From Eimeria necatrix (taxonomy: Eukaryota > Apicomplexa > Conoidasida > Eucoccidiorida > Eimeriidae), in NCBI RefSeq assembly GCF_000499385.1, contig NW_013651995.1, positions 1 through 64,000 on the forward strand: DNA of 64,000 nucleotides. Direction: 5' to 3'. The notes under the pieces were generated by a model that ran no database searches, was not told the DNA's origin, and worked only from the letters and a program-made list of their open reading frames with translations. A program made the translations under genes and the position numbers. Below are positions 44,297 to 56,356 of this stretch, piece after piece. Each line of letters opens with the position of its first letter. Within the stretch, counting starts at the first letter, position 1.

Positions 44297-47200
44297 TCAC
44301 TGCTTGGGAGCACCTCTAACATTTATTCCGGGAATCTGCACGTTGCAACGAGCCCTAGCCCTTGCTGCTGCTTCGGTAGCTGTCTCAAGGAAGAGCGCAT
44401 CAACTCCGTCAGCTGTCTCAGCACATGCTGCGTAGAAGCGAGCCCCTGCTGCTGCTGCTGCCTCCTTTCCTGCTGCAACGCCGGCTTTCGCTGCAGCAGA
44501 GCCGTCGGCCTTAGCGGCGACTAGAACAAGGAGTGCATCACCTGTTGCAACGAAGCACGTTACACAGGTCTTTTAGTATATAGCCAGTTGCATGTGGAAG
44601 TACTGATTGGCTGTGGTTATCAGCAGCAATACGGCTTGCGCCGCCGTTGCTCCTAGTGCCTCTGCTGCTGCAGCGGACACTACTGCTGCTGCGGCTGTCC
44701 ATTTTGTTAGATGTTCTTGAATGCTGTCTAGAGACGCAACTAAGCAAGCAACATAAGCTGGCCTCTCCCTTGGATGGGCCAGTGCTATTCATTTGTTTTG
44801 TCAAGTTGAACAAGTGGAGAGAGTGCCGTGAATGAGAACTAGCGGAAATTGTGAAGCAAGTGATGCACTGTTAGGCTCTCAAGCATAATTCTAAAGAGTG
44901 CAGTCACCTGTTTGTCCTTTGGCTTGCTGCAATGTCTCAAGCGCAGCAGTAAGGGAAGCTGGGTCCGTTGAGTCGAAGACCATGAGCAGCAGATCAGCTC
45001 CTTCGAAGGCTCCTTTGATTGCCTCGGCAAACACTGGCTCCCCGGATAAGTCCACGAAGTGCAGCCGCACCGTTTCTTTGGTAGGCAGCACCACGTCTCT
45101 CAAGCCAAAGTCATAGGCTATTGTGCGGGGGCCCATAGCTCCCCCTCTCGCGCCCCTTTCCCGGAGGGAAACCCCGGCGAATCGCCGCTCACAGAAGCGC
45201 CGCACCAAGCAGCTCTTGCCGCTTGCTGGGGGCCCCGCAGTCACCACTTTCAGTCTAAGAGGCATCGGCATGTCCAGAACCTTCCACCTTCGCTGGGGCA
45301 CAGGAATGACTGGGATCTGTGGCCTGATGCTGCTGAGGCTGCTCCTGCTGCTGCTGCCCAATGTACTGTTCCCGCTGCGGCAAATAGATTCGCGGGCAGC
45401 ATTAATGGGTGCAATAACTCCAAGTGGGAGTGGGGGGACGCGCGAGCGAGCGTCTTGCTTCTGCTGATCACTCATGGTGCACGGAGATTCAGCTTTATAG
45501 ATGCCTCCTGTTTCAGTCTGTCCCACTGCAGCTGCTGCCGTAGCTGCCGTAGCTATTGTTGCTGCTCCAACTGCCCCTCTCACTGCGATTTCTTCAGATA
45601 TGGGCCTGTCATTCGGCTTGGTGGCTGCTGAAGCTATTTTCTCTGATGAAATTGCAGCAGTTGCTGATGATCCTGATTCTGCTATGGTTGTCACTTCTGC
45701 CGCTGCTGCCACCCCTAATGCGGCTGATCCACTTGATATTGCTACTGCCTCTGCCGTTGGAGGGCTCTTTTTCTTTTCACAAAAGGTGCCGTTGCGACCC
45801 TCAGCTTCGCATTCTGGAGCACCGAGTTCCTTCGACATGGCAGCAACAGCAGCAGCAGCAACTGTTACAGCAGCAGTGCCGGCAGTTGCAGAAGGGGGAG
45901 CATAAATCGCTAGAGAGTCAGCATTAGCAGCAGCTATTGCGAGTGAAGCAAAAGAAAAGCCGGAATGTTCCTGAACTGTCATTGGGGTTTCGTTCTCTTG
46001 AGAGTCCTCAAGATCCTCTTCCCCTGAACCCTGCGTCGGCTCCGCCGGCCTTGAAGACTCGTTGCAAAGTGACTCTGAATCAACAGTGCCCCCAGGCAAG
46101 GGAGAGCTAACGGAAGTTGCTCCAGCTGAGCTATAAACACCAGCTTTTGCAGCTGCAGCTGCTGCCACTGCTGCGGCTGCATTTGCTGCAGCTGCTGCAG
46201 CCTGTGCTGCTGCAGAGGAGGCCAGCGGGGAGTCTGGTCGTCGTGCTGCAGCTGCAGCCGCTGCCTCTGCTGCTGCAGAGGCTGCAGCTTGTGCCAATTC
46301 ACCTGCGCATGTAGAAAATCTTTGCGTTGTAAGCATGCTCCAGCAAGAGACGGGAAGCCTTGAGGCACCAGGGACCCCTGAGGCTGATACAGGAGACCCT
46401 TTGGTTCCATATCGGTTTTGTTGGGTCTGGGCCATTTGCAGCAGTTTGTGTTCTTGAACTGGGTGAGACCACGAGGACTCCCTTTTCGGTCCCTGCAAGG
46501 ATTTCTTCCTGTGCTGCAGCAGATCTGCAGCGCTGGATCTGTGCAGTATGCTGGTCCCACGGGCTGCCAGCAGCTCTGACTCGAAGGCCCCTCCAGCTGG
46601 AGCTGCTGGGCCAGCTGGGGCCCTTGAAGTCCCTGGGCGCACTTGCTGTGGCCCTCCTAACTCCGAATAAGAGGACAGGGGCCTGGCTGAGCTCTTCAAA
46701 GGGAGCTGCCCAGCGGGCACTTTGCTGGGCTGTTTGGCTTGTCCTCTGTAGTCCATAAACTCTCGTGAATTGCGCTTGCTGAAGCTACTGCGTAGGGACT
46801 CGTGCGTGGCGCTGAGGGCCTCTGTGTAGCTGCTCGACGGTTTGTAGTGCTGCTGAAGAAGCGCTTGAGACCACAACTTCCCTGAGAATTCAGCGCCAAA
46901 GACGTCAGGTAACTCCTCTTCTTCCCACGCAGCAGTTTGGAGGTCTTTCTGCCTATCTGTGTAGAAGCTGCGACACGTGGAAGACGACAGGAGGCGGCCT
47001 GTTGATGGTGATCCACTGGGACTTATAGAAGCTGAGTCTGGATTCCCTGGAATGAAGGTGCCTTTTGTTTCCTTCTCTCCTATTTTTCTGTCTAAACTTG
47101 ACCGGGGGGCTCCGGAAGACGGTGGAATTCGGCGGAAGGTACGGCGGTTGTGTGAGGAGATGTCCCAAAACATTTCAACCGGTTGGGGAAGATGTGCCAT
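44297..47200 (-). CDS. Divergent RBJ/DNAJC27-like small GTPase with long N-terminal extension
   Basis: Exons 44908-47200 and 44297-44541 (phase 1 junction); 845 aa. About 640 N-terminal residues are Ser/Ala/Pro-rich and probably disordered. The Ras-like fold follows: LRLKVVTAGPPASGKSCL (P-loop, GxxxxGKS), VRRFCERRF, TIAYDFGL, G3 as VDLSGEP with no catalytic Gln, and ADLLLMVFDSTDPASLTAAL. Exon 2 has ALLVLVAAKADG, where G4 is AKAD and not NKxD, then ARFYAACAETADGVDALFLE (G5 region). The Cys-Glu-(K/R)-Arg-Phe block and the DxxGxP-type G3 resemble RBJ (RJL) GTPases. No J domain is encoded here. The altered G3/G4 suggest weak or atypical nucleotide binding. The family call is inference from motifs. 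Confidence 0.78.
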
Positions 47201-49265
47201 CTTTCTTGTCTCCTCTTTTTACTTCCGTCGTCACTGCTTCTGGAGCAGCAACGAAGATGACTTTCCCCAGGGTTTTAGAGCTGCTTTGTGCAGGCCTTTT
47301 GCCTCAGCTCTTCGCTTACGGGCTTTGACGCCGGCGCAAGCAACCCCGCGTTCCCTAGGCCTAATTTGCAATGCATTCCGCGCCTTGGGCAAAGTAAACA
47401 TCAATTCTTGAGCCTCAAGTCGAGGGTATGCCTTCCCGTTTCCAAATGCTACTTGAGTGGTCAACGTTACAAGTGCTGTTTGTTCTGCCACTGAATAAAG
47501 AGGGTCAAGGAAGGTCCCACAGGCAGATCTACGGTACCGGGGAGAGGCACACAGAGTGAGCTGGTTGGCTTTGTCTTGACTGAGCACCGTTCCTGTTAAC
47601 CACCTAGGGTAAAGGAACTGATATTTGAATTGAAGGGGACTTCTGTCGTAGAAAGTTGGCTCAAGGGGAGCGTGCGACGTGCCAGTGTACTCTCCTGTCT
47701 TTTGGTCTTCCTCCTATGAGCTTATACTTCTTGTTACACTTCTCTAGAGCGTTTGTATCTGTCAGTGCAGGACTACTTAAGAACCAATGGAAGGACAACT
47801 TGGGAAGCAGCTACTATCGCGAGGCCAAGGACTGCTGCTCGCAACGAAAATCTCATTTGCTTGTGACTATACTATGTAAGAATGGATTCTTGAAGCATCA
47901 ATTTATGCGAAATCTGGGTTTTACTGGATATTTTTAGTCAGTGCCAAACAAGCAGTTGGGAAGTGACCTTTTGTAAAAGCATCCCCAATGGGGCTATTCG
48001 TGTGCCAACCGGGACGCAGCTTTTATGTTTATCCTATAATTGTAGCATCGAAGACATTTTCTTAAGAAGCCCTTCACCTACGTTTACTAACTAGGTTCGT
48101 CAGCGTTGGCAAAAGTAGGCGCTGCCGCACCGCGAAAAGAGCGAGAGCCACAGGACGCCCCCTGCCACCGAGCATAGGCTTCGCTGCATAATCACAACAC
48201 TGAGTCATTATTCAGAGCATGTTACCTCGAGTGATTCAGAAGTGAACTGAATATAATAGTGGTTCAAAGTGTTGCTGCCGTCTACGTGAAAGCGCCTACG
48301 GTGCTCATTGCCACTACTGCAACTGCGTTGTAGGAGGTTGAAAGGCACGGAAATGCGTTGAGGAAACAAAAATTTACTCGAATAATAGCTAGAAAGCTGG
48401 TAATACTTTGTGGGTGAAATAAAATCTGGCTGGATCACGCATCAAACAGCAGAGCCTCCATTATGGAGGTGATCGCTGGTGTTCTAACACCTGCAGCTGA
48501 GTCTGTCTCACGTACTAATTCACGCTAAACACTTAAACAAAAAGCAGGTGCTTAATGAGGAACAATGAGCTGGCGTAAATGGTACGTGAAGCAGTACTCG
48601 TTGCTCCGCGTTGCTGGTCGACCGCCTAGCTCGGCGGAACCTCGGTTCCCCGTGCAAAAGAAATTACACGGAACAAACCTCGGTTTCCCGAGCAAAATAT
48701 TGCAGAAGAGCTGGCACAGCCTTCAATAATGAGGGGAAGGTTTCGGAGCAGTCGGAGGGGGAGAGCTACTCAGATGACACTATGAAACTGGAACATTACC
48801 AGCCGTAGGAGAATCTTTGCTGTGGAAGCCACAAATTACTTCCACCGGAGTAAACTGCCGCTGTATCGCCCTTGGGGTGCGAATTATAGATTAATTCCTC
48901 CATCCTACCGATAGATAGTTCAGGTGTATGCGCAGCTGTGGAAATGCCGGAAGGCGCTGGAGGCAACGGCCCTTCTACCGGCTGTGTGATGGCCTCCTCC
49001 TTGGCACTCTGAGCAAATACTTTCACTGCCGCTATATTTATGTAGATCCGCAAGATAAGAGTAATGGGACGGACATCCAGGAGGGCAAGAGATGCGGCTT
49101 TATAGGTTTTTCCCTGCGTGGTTGGCCTTGGAGGCAACGTTCCTTCTAAGCATTTGTCGTGGGGATGAGCCCGGAGAATGTTGCATTCCACTTGAAGGTA
49201 CTTTGTATTCTTCAAGTGTGTGAGGTTTTCACCTAAACGTGTTCCCTTTCATTTCCGGATTCCAG
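47201..49265. other. Interval without a supported gene
   Basis: About 2 kb upstream of the GTPase gene (minus) and of the micro-exon gene (plus). Plain, non-repetitive sequence. An ATG at about 48565 opens a 54-codon frame (MSWRKWYVKQYSLLRVAG) that might be a first exon for the downstream gene. No junction was proven. Confidence 0.45.
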
Positions 49266-50765
49266 CATCCGGCGACCGTGAAGTGGCCAAAGGTGAAACA
49301 AGCAGTTCATCGATGCACTTGGCTCAGAAACAAAGATCTACTTTTTCTCATCACAATTTCAGCGATTCGGGAGCAAATATATCATCATGCACACTTAGAG
49401 CATGAGGAATCCGCACTCGTTCGCAAACTGGTACGAGAAGTGCAAGAAGTGCAAACATGAAATTAAAAAATCTGCACAAAATAATCATGCCACTACACAC
49501 AAAATTATCACGCAATTTTGACTTCAATCCTTCCAGGCCAAAGACGCCGAGGCCAAGCAGCACAAAGAGGGTACTTCAAATTCATTCAAAGGCTTTTGTT
49601 CCTAATTTGTTCCTTTTTACACTTTCCTGTGCAGCTGTGAGTGAGCTGCTAGATGCAGAGAAGGTACGGCTGTTTTTCCTCTTTAGGGTCTACTGACAAA
49701 AGCCACGGGAAATGCAGAGAATCACGAAAGCCAAAGAAGCTGAAGCAGATGCAGCACATGAGTAAGGCCAACTAAAGGCGAACTTGAAACGAAAGTAGTT
49801 ATTCGCTCTCCTGCAGGCTCAGAGAGGAGGTGCATTGCTTAATGTTGTTTAGCTTCTTGCAAAATGCACAATAGGCACAGGAAGAGAAAGCAAAACACGA
49901 GGAAGCTGAGGCAACGGGCAAGCACCATTCCACATAAGCAAAACGGCGCTGGCATAGAATAAGCTGAGAACAGTTGTTGCTGAGCTAAACGAAATGGAAA
50001 AGCAGAAAGAACTCGACCACGAAAAACAAAACCTTAAGAGTCTTATTGAAGAGGAGGTGCTCCACAAAACCCCAACTTGATTTTTTTTGAAGTTGCATCT
50101 TGCTTCCATTCCAGCGGCGCGTTGCGGCGGGGATAGAAAAACTGACAGGGGAAGCCCCTGAGGTGTTCCCTGTGAACAAATGATATTAAATGCAGATTTG
50201 AAGTTGCGAAACTTGTAGGAGGAGACTCCAAAAGAAGTTGCACTCGCTGAGCAAGAGGCGCAGCCTCCAGAGGAGCAACCAGCTGAGGGTCGGGAAACCA
50301 CAGCAGCTACAGAACCAGAAAACTGCCTATGGCTGAATAAATCCATTTCTTTTCCCCAACAGAAGAAGCCGCAGAAGAAAAGGCTGAGGAGAAGAGCGCT
50401 GAGTTAAACGAAGCCGAAGCCACAGAAGAAAAGGCTGAGGAAAAGAGTGCTGAAGCAAACGAAGCTGAAGCCCCAGAAGAAAAGGCTGAGGAAAAGAGTG
50501 CTGAAGCAAACGAAGCTGAAGCCGCAGAAGAAAAGGCTGAGGAGAAGACCGCTGAGCCAAACGAAGCCGCGGCTCTCACTTCTGAGCGTTAGCCTGAGAA
50601 CTTCGCACAAATGCGAATATAAACTTCATTTACTGCCCTTTTAAAGCCACAGAAGCAGAGCCAGAGGAAGCGCCTCAAGAAGCTTCTGCTCAAGAAGCAG
50701 GCGGCGAGGAAGATACTTCCGAAGAGGTGGGACTGTCTACTTCACAAACAAAACCGAAGGCTTAA
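49266..50765 (+). CDS. Acidic coiled-coil protein from micro-exons, 5' incomplete
   Basis: Phase-compatible short exons: 49266-49292, 49363-49430, 49537-49570, 49635-49663, 49718-49761, 49817-49829 (13 nt), 49875 to about 49910, 49958-50056, 50219-50288, 50363-50587 and 50653-50765. The product is Glu/Lys/Ala-rich, with heptad-like helices (AIREQIYHHAHLEHEE, KLAKDAEAKQHKEAV, VAELNEMEKQKELDHEKQ). Four 17-aa repeats of the type EEKAEEKSAEANEAEA follow, and it ends STSQTKPKA. The junction between about 49910 and 49958 has no GT donor; a GC donor or a missed exon is needed. The donor at 50588 is weak. No family was recognised; a structural or cytoskeletal role is only a guess. Confidence 0.55.
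50374..50577 (+). repeat. 51-bp coding repeat, four copies
   Basis: GAAGAAAAGGCTGAG starts at 50374, 50425, 50476 and 50527, an exact 51-bp period. It encodes the 17-residue EEKAEEK-type repeats of the acidic protein. Confidence 0.92.
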
Positions 50766-51243
50766 TTCAGTCAATTCACGCGCTCATACGCACGCTTGTG
50801 TGATCTCAGGAAGAAAAAAATGAGTACGGTCTCTTCCTACACCGAAATAACTTCAAGAAGCTGTCAATGCGCAAGTAAGCCAAGTAGAAATTCCTCTGCG
50901 CAGTTCAGCGACGCCTGATGCTGCTGGTGTTTGATCGAGTCAGGTAAAAGAGGAAGCATGCTTCGCTGGCCCCGAAACGCATCAGTTATTCACTACATTG
51001 ACTTCAAATAGTCTCAAAACAAAATGAGCACTGCAGATGCGCTTGCAGTTGTTACTGCAATTGGTGCGCCAGTGCCGGCATCAGTTGCTGCAGCGGAAGC
51101 TGCATCAGGACTACTGCAGTTCGCATTATAGCTCTTCTTTCAGTCGTTTTTCAACTGCTGTGTCCTTCACTGCAGTCGCTGTTTCTTGCAGTTGTTTCTG
51201 CAACTAGTGTCGCTTCTGAAGGGGTCCGCATGCGAGCCTTTCG
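50766..51243. other. Convergent intergenic region
   Basis: 478 bp between the stops of the micro-exon gene (plus) and the methyltransferase gene (minus). No gene seen; presumably both 3' UTRs. Confidence 0.55.
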
Positions 51244-52835
51244 CTACGCATCTGCCGTCATTTGTTGCTTCAGATCTTCGACTTTGTACACGAAAAAGTT
51301 CATTTCAGAGTTGTGCACAGAAGGTGACACTCCTGGAAGAGCCCAACAGAGAGACAAGATGCATCTCAAGGTCGACGATGTCTTCACGAGGTCGGTAAGT
51401 CGCGAAGAAAGAAGTTGCAGCGCCTCCGGAAGAAGGTAAATGAAGCTAAACACAAAAAGCAGAAGACTTTGAAAGATGTAGAATTGAAAAGACAACAAAT
51501 AGTGTCACGCCCATCAGATAGTTACCTGTCAAGCTCAGACACAGATACGCCGTGAAAAATGAACAATGAAGGAATAGAACGAGGCCGATAAGAGAATGAA
51601 TGCAGCGCAAAACTGTAGTATATCTCAACTGAAAATTTAGAGGGGACGTACATCGCAGAGGCTTTCGAAATGTCCAGTTGGGGGTCAAGAAAATTCCCTT
51701 CAATAAACTCGGCGCGAATGCCTTTGACTCGTTTGGCGTTGCGCTGCGCCCGCTGAATTAAATTTCCGTCCAAATCCACCCCAACACCTGTACAAGCCAC
51801 GCAATTTGTGTTACAGTCATAAAGCAGCTGACGCATGTGCGTGGACAAAAGAGCTCAAGACCCCATAAGGTGGCCAGCCCCAGTGCCACCTGGCCGACGG
51901 CTGCGTCAAATTATTCCAGTCACGGATAATGGGAGGCAGTGGGCCACAGAAATTAACGAAAAAAACAAAAGAATGAAAATAATGCGTACCCCTACAGCCG
52001 GTGAGGCGACAGCACTCGATGATAAGTCTTCCGTCGCCGCATCCTAAGCTGTACAACAGACCCGTCAGGAAAGCAAAAATACCGTTTGCTTTCCACATTT
52101 CAGTAGCCATAATAATCTTTTGACTGGGAGAAAAATGATGAAATAAATATCTTCGGGATTTTGTGAAAATGATTAAGGGAAAGGAGACGCACTCATACAC
52201 GAAGTCTTTCCCCGTCAGTTCTAGGGCCTTCGCAATATGGCGTATTTTCCCCTAAAAATGAATAGGCAAAGACAAAATGACCGAAGCTTCGTGACTGATC
52301 ATTAGGGCTTGGAGGCTAGGCCTCGTGTGGAAGTGACTGCGCCCACCACTGGCGTGCCCCTGCGGTCGTTTTTAAAGCAAACACAAAACACAAAAGAAAT
52401 AGCGCCACTCAAAAACGCGAATTGCACAAAAGCTCCTTCAATAAGCATTGTAGATATTGGCAGCTCAAAGGCCTGCTTTGATGGCGCACTGGAAGGGAGA
52501 GACGAAACCGCCGAGGTCCCAACCTCCTTTTGCTTCCACCTAAGGACTCACGTAACACAAAAACTATTATAAGAATGGCGTAACTGGCATAAAAGTCTTC
52601 TGCTGGTAATCTATTCTATGTTGATGCAAATTTTTATACTTAGTACAGAGTAACCACAAACCCAAATTATTCAAGAACAAATGCAAGCTATACCTCACAG
52701 AGCGCTTACGAAATCAGGGGCTGCGCGACGAAAAGGCATCCAGCCATCATCTTCATCTTCTTCCGAATAATTCAGCAACTCTTCTGTTGCTGGTTCCCAT
52801 TGATTTGCTCGTTTGGCATCTGGCGGAAGCGTCAT
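51244..52835 (-). CDS. Class I SAM-dependent methyltransferase
   Basis: Exons (minus): 52710-52835, 52350-52526, 52193-52251, 51990-52048, 51652-51787 and 51244-51445; 252 aa with consistent phases. The N-terminus is acidic (LLNYSEEDEDDGW). A hydrophobic stretch (AFVQFAFLSGAISFVFCVCF) may be a membrane anchor. The Rossmann core is clear: KDFVYDLGCGDGRLII (motif I), CRGVGVDLDGNLIQRAQ with the acidic residue for SAM ribose, RAEFIEGNFLD (motif III region), then SAIFIYLLPEALQLLSSRL and a short C-terminal strand region ending QQMTADA. The order resembles small prokaryote-type and ATPSCKMT-like lysine methyltransferases with an N-terminal anchor. Substrate unknown. The donor at 52349 is weak (CCA|GTGGTG). 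Confidence 0.82.
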
Positions 52836-53704
52836 GGAGTAAAGGTACACCGGGGGAGAAAAGGGAGAACAGAGCGAGGCTCAAGCTTGTCACTCCTATG
52901 AAAGTTTGGACACCCTCTTTTATCTGATAATGGGACAACTGCATGAAATGTAGAAAGCCCCGTTAGACTTCTGTAAGGACGCAGTGCACTGAATGCCCTG
53001 AAACTTCCGTTAACATTGGACATGTCAACACCAGCCGACCTATATTTATTAAGAATCAATTAAAGTTTCACATAAATTCTTCATTTCCTCGTGTGAGCCC
53101 TTCCTTACGCTGATAAGGGTGGCCTGGCAACGCATGTGAAGGCACCAGCAAAGGCATGCAAAGCCAACAGGACACCCGTGTGAGTTACAAGCTGAGCAGG
53201 AACCTTGAACGCCACAGTTCACGGATACCTCACAATTTTACATTTATTTACTTGGGGTCTCTTCTCTGTTTCGCCGCATAAGTATCCGTCAAATGTGCCG
53301 GCGCAGACGGGGGCTGGTTCTCCATATTCCGTTGCACTAGAGTGGAGACTGTCGTTCCACACCACTGCACAACTCGCGCCTTGGTTTAATTTCTCACGGG
53401 CCTTCTCCTTGAGGTTTACATCTCTGAAGCGCCATGCAGTCCCCTCGCGGCCCCTTCCAAATGAGCCGGAGCAGCAGCAGCTAGACTTGCCTAGGTCTCA
53501 CCCAACACACAGCAGCACTCCACCAGGCAACTCCTGCAGGCAGCAGGCCGCCACATATTTTGTAGCAGCTTGCAAGTGCTGCGGCTGGGCTTAACAGCAG
53601 GGCGCTGACCCGCGGGCTGTGTCTTTGCTTCCATAGGGTGTTCTTGCTGCTACTGGCCCGCAGCTGGCTGTTCGTGGCTGTGCACGAAAAATTCACTAGG
53701 CAGT
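52836..53704. other. Divergent interval between methyltransferase and Trp-block gene
   Basis: A plus-strand frame at 53205-53594 is open but shows no recognisable domain. The region should carry both promoters. Confidence 0.45.
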
Positions 53705-56356
53705 ATGGAAGTAAGTGAACTCTGCAGCTCAAACTCTGGTGCTGTGGTCTCAGCCTCTAGCGTATCAGTCTAGTTTTGTGGCTTTCTCTGCTATACAAGC
53801 TAGAGATTAGCAACGGACAGAGGCAGGGGTTAGCCAGAGACAAAAACAGAGACAAATGAAATCACACTGAAGTGGACAAAGCCGATTGATTGGCTTTTTC
53901 CACAATTGTTTAACAGCTTTTGCACGGAGAAAGAAGACAGGACAACGCAAAAGCGAACTGCAGAGTAGTGAGACTCACCATTCTGCATTCGCCACGAATC
54001 TCTTTGTAATTCTGTTCTTTCTGTCGTTCTGTTTCTGCTGCCTCTTGCAGCCCTCAAAGGAGCCTGCAAGACCTCCTGCTGCTGCACCTCGGGGAGGAAC
54101 AAACCCCTCAGTTGCTGCACGCTCCGCTTCCTCAGGGGCAGCCACAGCCGGCGTTTCTGAAGGTAATGCGGCGGCCCCACAGCCGGCTGGAGGCGCTGCT
54201 GCAGCTCCCTCAGGGTCTGCTGCAGCAGCGGGGAGTGGAAGCCCCAAAGCTACTCCAGCTACAGATGCAGCTTCCCCTCGAGCGGCGGACTCCGCACCTG
54301 CAGGGTCTGGGCGGCGTCGGCTCTTGGACAGTGAAGATGACTCTCCAGTGAGGCCTCGCGGCCCCAAGAAGAGCCGGCTTGTATCTGACAGTTCAGATGA
54401 TGATGTTGCTCCGCGGAAAACGCGCATAGCTCCCCGCGCCCAATCCGAAACAGCGGCGGCCAAGGGGAGCCTGCAGCCAAAGCAGCAGCAGAACGGGACT
54501 AGCAAAGCAGCAGCACCACCAGCAAGATCCAAGGCCCAGAGTAAGACAGAAGGGGCTTTAGGTGTTTGCCTCGTTGTGTGTGCTGTTTTCTTTATTTGAG
54601 ACCTTTGGAGCTGTTCTGTAAATCCGTGGTGCACGCAAGCCAAGACTTGCAAGTAGTAAGATAAGGCATGGACGATTGGGTTTTTCTGATTTTGCGGCGT
54701 TTGTTCGTAGCATCTAAAAGACGCAACAGCGGCAGTGACAGTAGCAGTGGAAGCAGCAGTTGCAGCAGCAGCGGCAGCAGCAGCGGCAGTGACAGCAGCA
54801 GCGGCAGCAGCAGCAGCAGCAGCGAGAGTAGCAGCGAAAGCAGCAGTGGGGAGGAGTCCGATACCCGATCCAGCAGCCGGGCCAAGTCCCGGACATCTCC
54901 AGGCAAGAAGAAGCAAGCAGGAAAGACAAAAATGGCGAGACGTCAACATGTAAAGGCGGAGCAGGGGAAGTCACGGAATGTACGTACACCTTCAGCTGGC
55001 AGGAAAAACGGAGACACTGCAGACAGCGACGAGGACGGGCAAGAAGAAGAGATAAGCATGGGGGCGTTTGATCCCAAAAAGAGGAGCGCAAAGGACAGGC
55101 TCGTCGCTCAATTCCTCAGACGGCAAGTCGGAGAAACTCTTTTAACCCCCGCCCATTTGATTAGCGCACAAAGCATACTTGTATGCGCATAGAGCTGTAT
55201 GTATAGATATGTGTTACAACGATGGGAGGGCATTTTGCTTCGTGTTTGTCTTTTTTAGTTCCGCCTCCACAGTTCCACCAAGGCGAAACCGCAGCAGCAC
55301 CAGCTGCAGCCTCATGTACAGCAGGGGCACCCCTCGCAATAGCAGTACCGTCTGCTCATGGGGCAGTTGTTGCATTTGCTCGGTGTTTTTGGTGCTGTCA
55401 GATGGTGGTATGCGTGGCCGCAGTGGCCGCCGGAGGACTTTGATTATTCGAAAGAATTGGAAAAGAGAAAGCTGAAGTGGGTCTCTTTAGAGGAGTACGA
55501 AGACTTAGATGATGTGGATAAGAACGGATATACAAAAGTGTACCAAATTTCCGCATTTCCGGGTGAGTCATATGCCCCAGTGACATTTTAAATCCAGGTG
55601 TCCCTACACCTGGCACGCATCAGAGGCTGGCCGCCTGTTTATGAATGTGGAGCTTGCACTGCGGCTATGCCATTTTATCTGAGCCTTTTCAGTAATTGTC
55701 TTTTTTAGGCGTGTTCCGGGACCCCCACGGTAACGCGATAGACTTGCGGCCTGAAGAGGGGCGTCCTTGCTACAAGAACGCAAAGCAGCTATCGGAGTTG
55801 GAGTTGTTGCAGCTAATAGCAAAAGCCGTCAAGGGGCAAATGGCGGCGCTGCAGAGTTCACCCTTCGATGAGACAGCGCTGCAACGAGCTTTGCAACAAG
55901 TGGGTTCATAGAGGTTTCCGAAAACCTCCTGCCTTTGTATAAAATAGAGAAACACATAGTGTAGGGTAGTTGCAGCCTGCAGTGTCGTACCTCCTCCTAA
56001 ATTTAGATTTTGGCAGAATACGGTACAGAGAACCTCACCCAGCGCACAAACAGCCCAGCATCCCGTTTGTGTCGAGCGTGGGTCTCTGAGTGCGCATTTA
56101 ACCAAATACGTTGTCAAGTGAACGTTATCTGTGTTGAAAAGAGACAGATGTGCCCCGCGTTTTGCAAGCGTGGTGGATGCGTTTTGCGCTTCGCCAAGCC
56201 CTAGTGCGTTTAGGTGGGGCTGGGACTCCAGAGCGAATGGAATGAAGTCTCATTGTGACTGATTTTTGTTCTACTTATGCGCAGGAGCTGGAAGAAGTGG
56301 AGTCGGAGTTTAAACAAATGCAGAAGCGCGCAGAGGCTGCTAAGGGCCGCGCCTGA
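53705..56356 (+). CDS. Unrecognised nuclear-type protein with Ser-rich tract and Trp-rich block
   Basis: Proposed exons are 53705-53710 (Met-Glu only), 54051-54540, 54711-55122, 55402-55562, 55709-55899 and 56285-56356, giving 443 aa in phase. The N-terminal half is Pro/Ala-rich, then basic-acidic (RRRLLDSEDDSPVRPRGPK, SRLVSDSSDDDVAPRK). Next is a long Ser/Gly tract, and then a compact, apparently conserved region: SAKDRLVAQFLRRWWYAWP, QWPPEDFDYSKELEKRKLKW, EEYEDLDDVDKNGYTKVY, FPGVFRDPHGNAIDLRPEEG. A coiled-coil end (LEEVESEFKQMQKRAEAAKG) closes it. The join 55122/55402 needs a GC donor (CG|GCAAGT). Charge pattern and CK2-type SD/SE clusters suggest a nuclear or nucleolar protein. No family was recognised. 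The two-codon first exon is the least certain part. Confidence 0.65.

Noticed and set aside
50307..50579. Minus frames rich in FSSAFSSAASASFASAL
   Set aside because: Antisense of the 51-bp EEKAEEK coding repeat.
51390..51445. Acidic plus-strand exon KKEVAAPPEE as continuation of the micro-exon gene
   Set aside because: It is the antisense of the last methyltransferase exon (YLLPEALQLL), which fits by family and phase.
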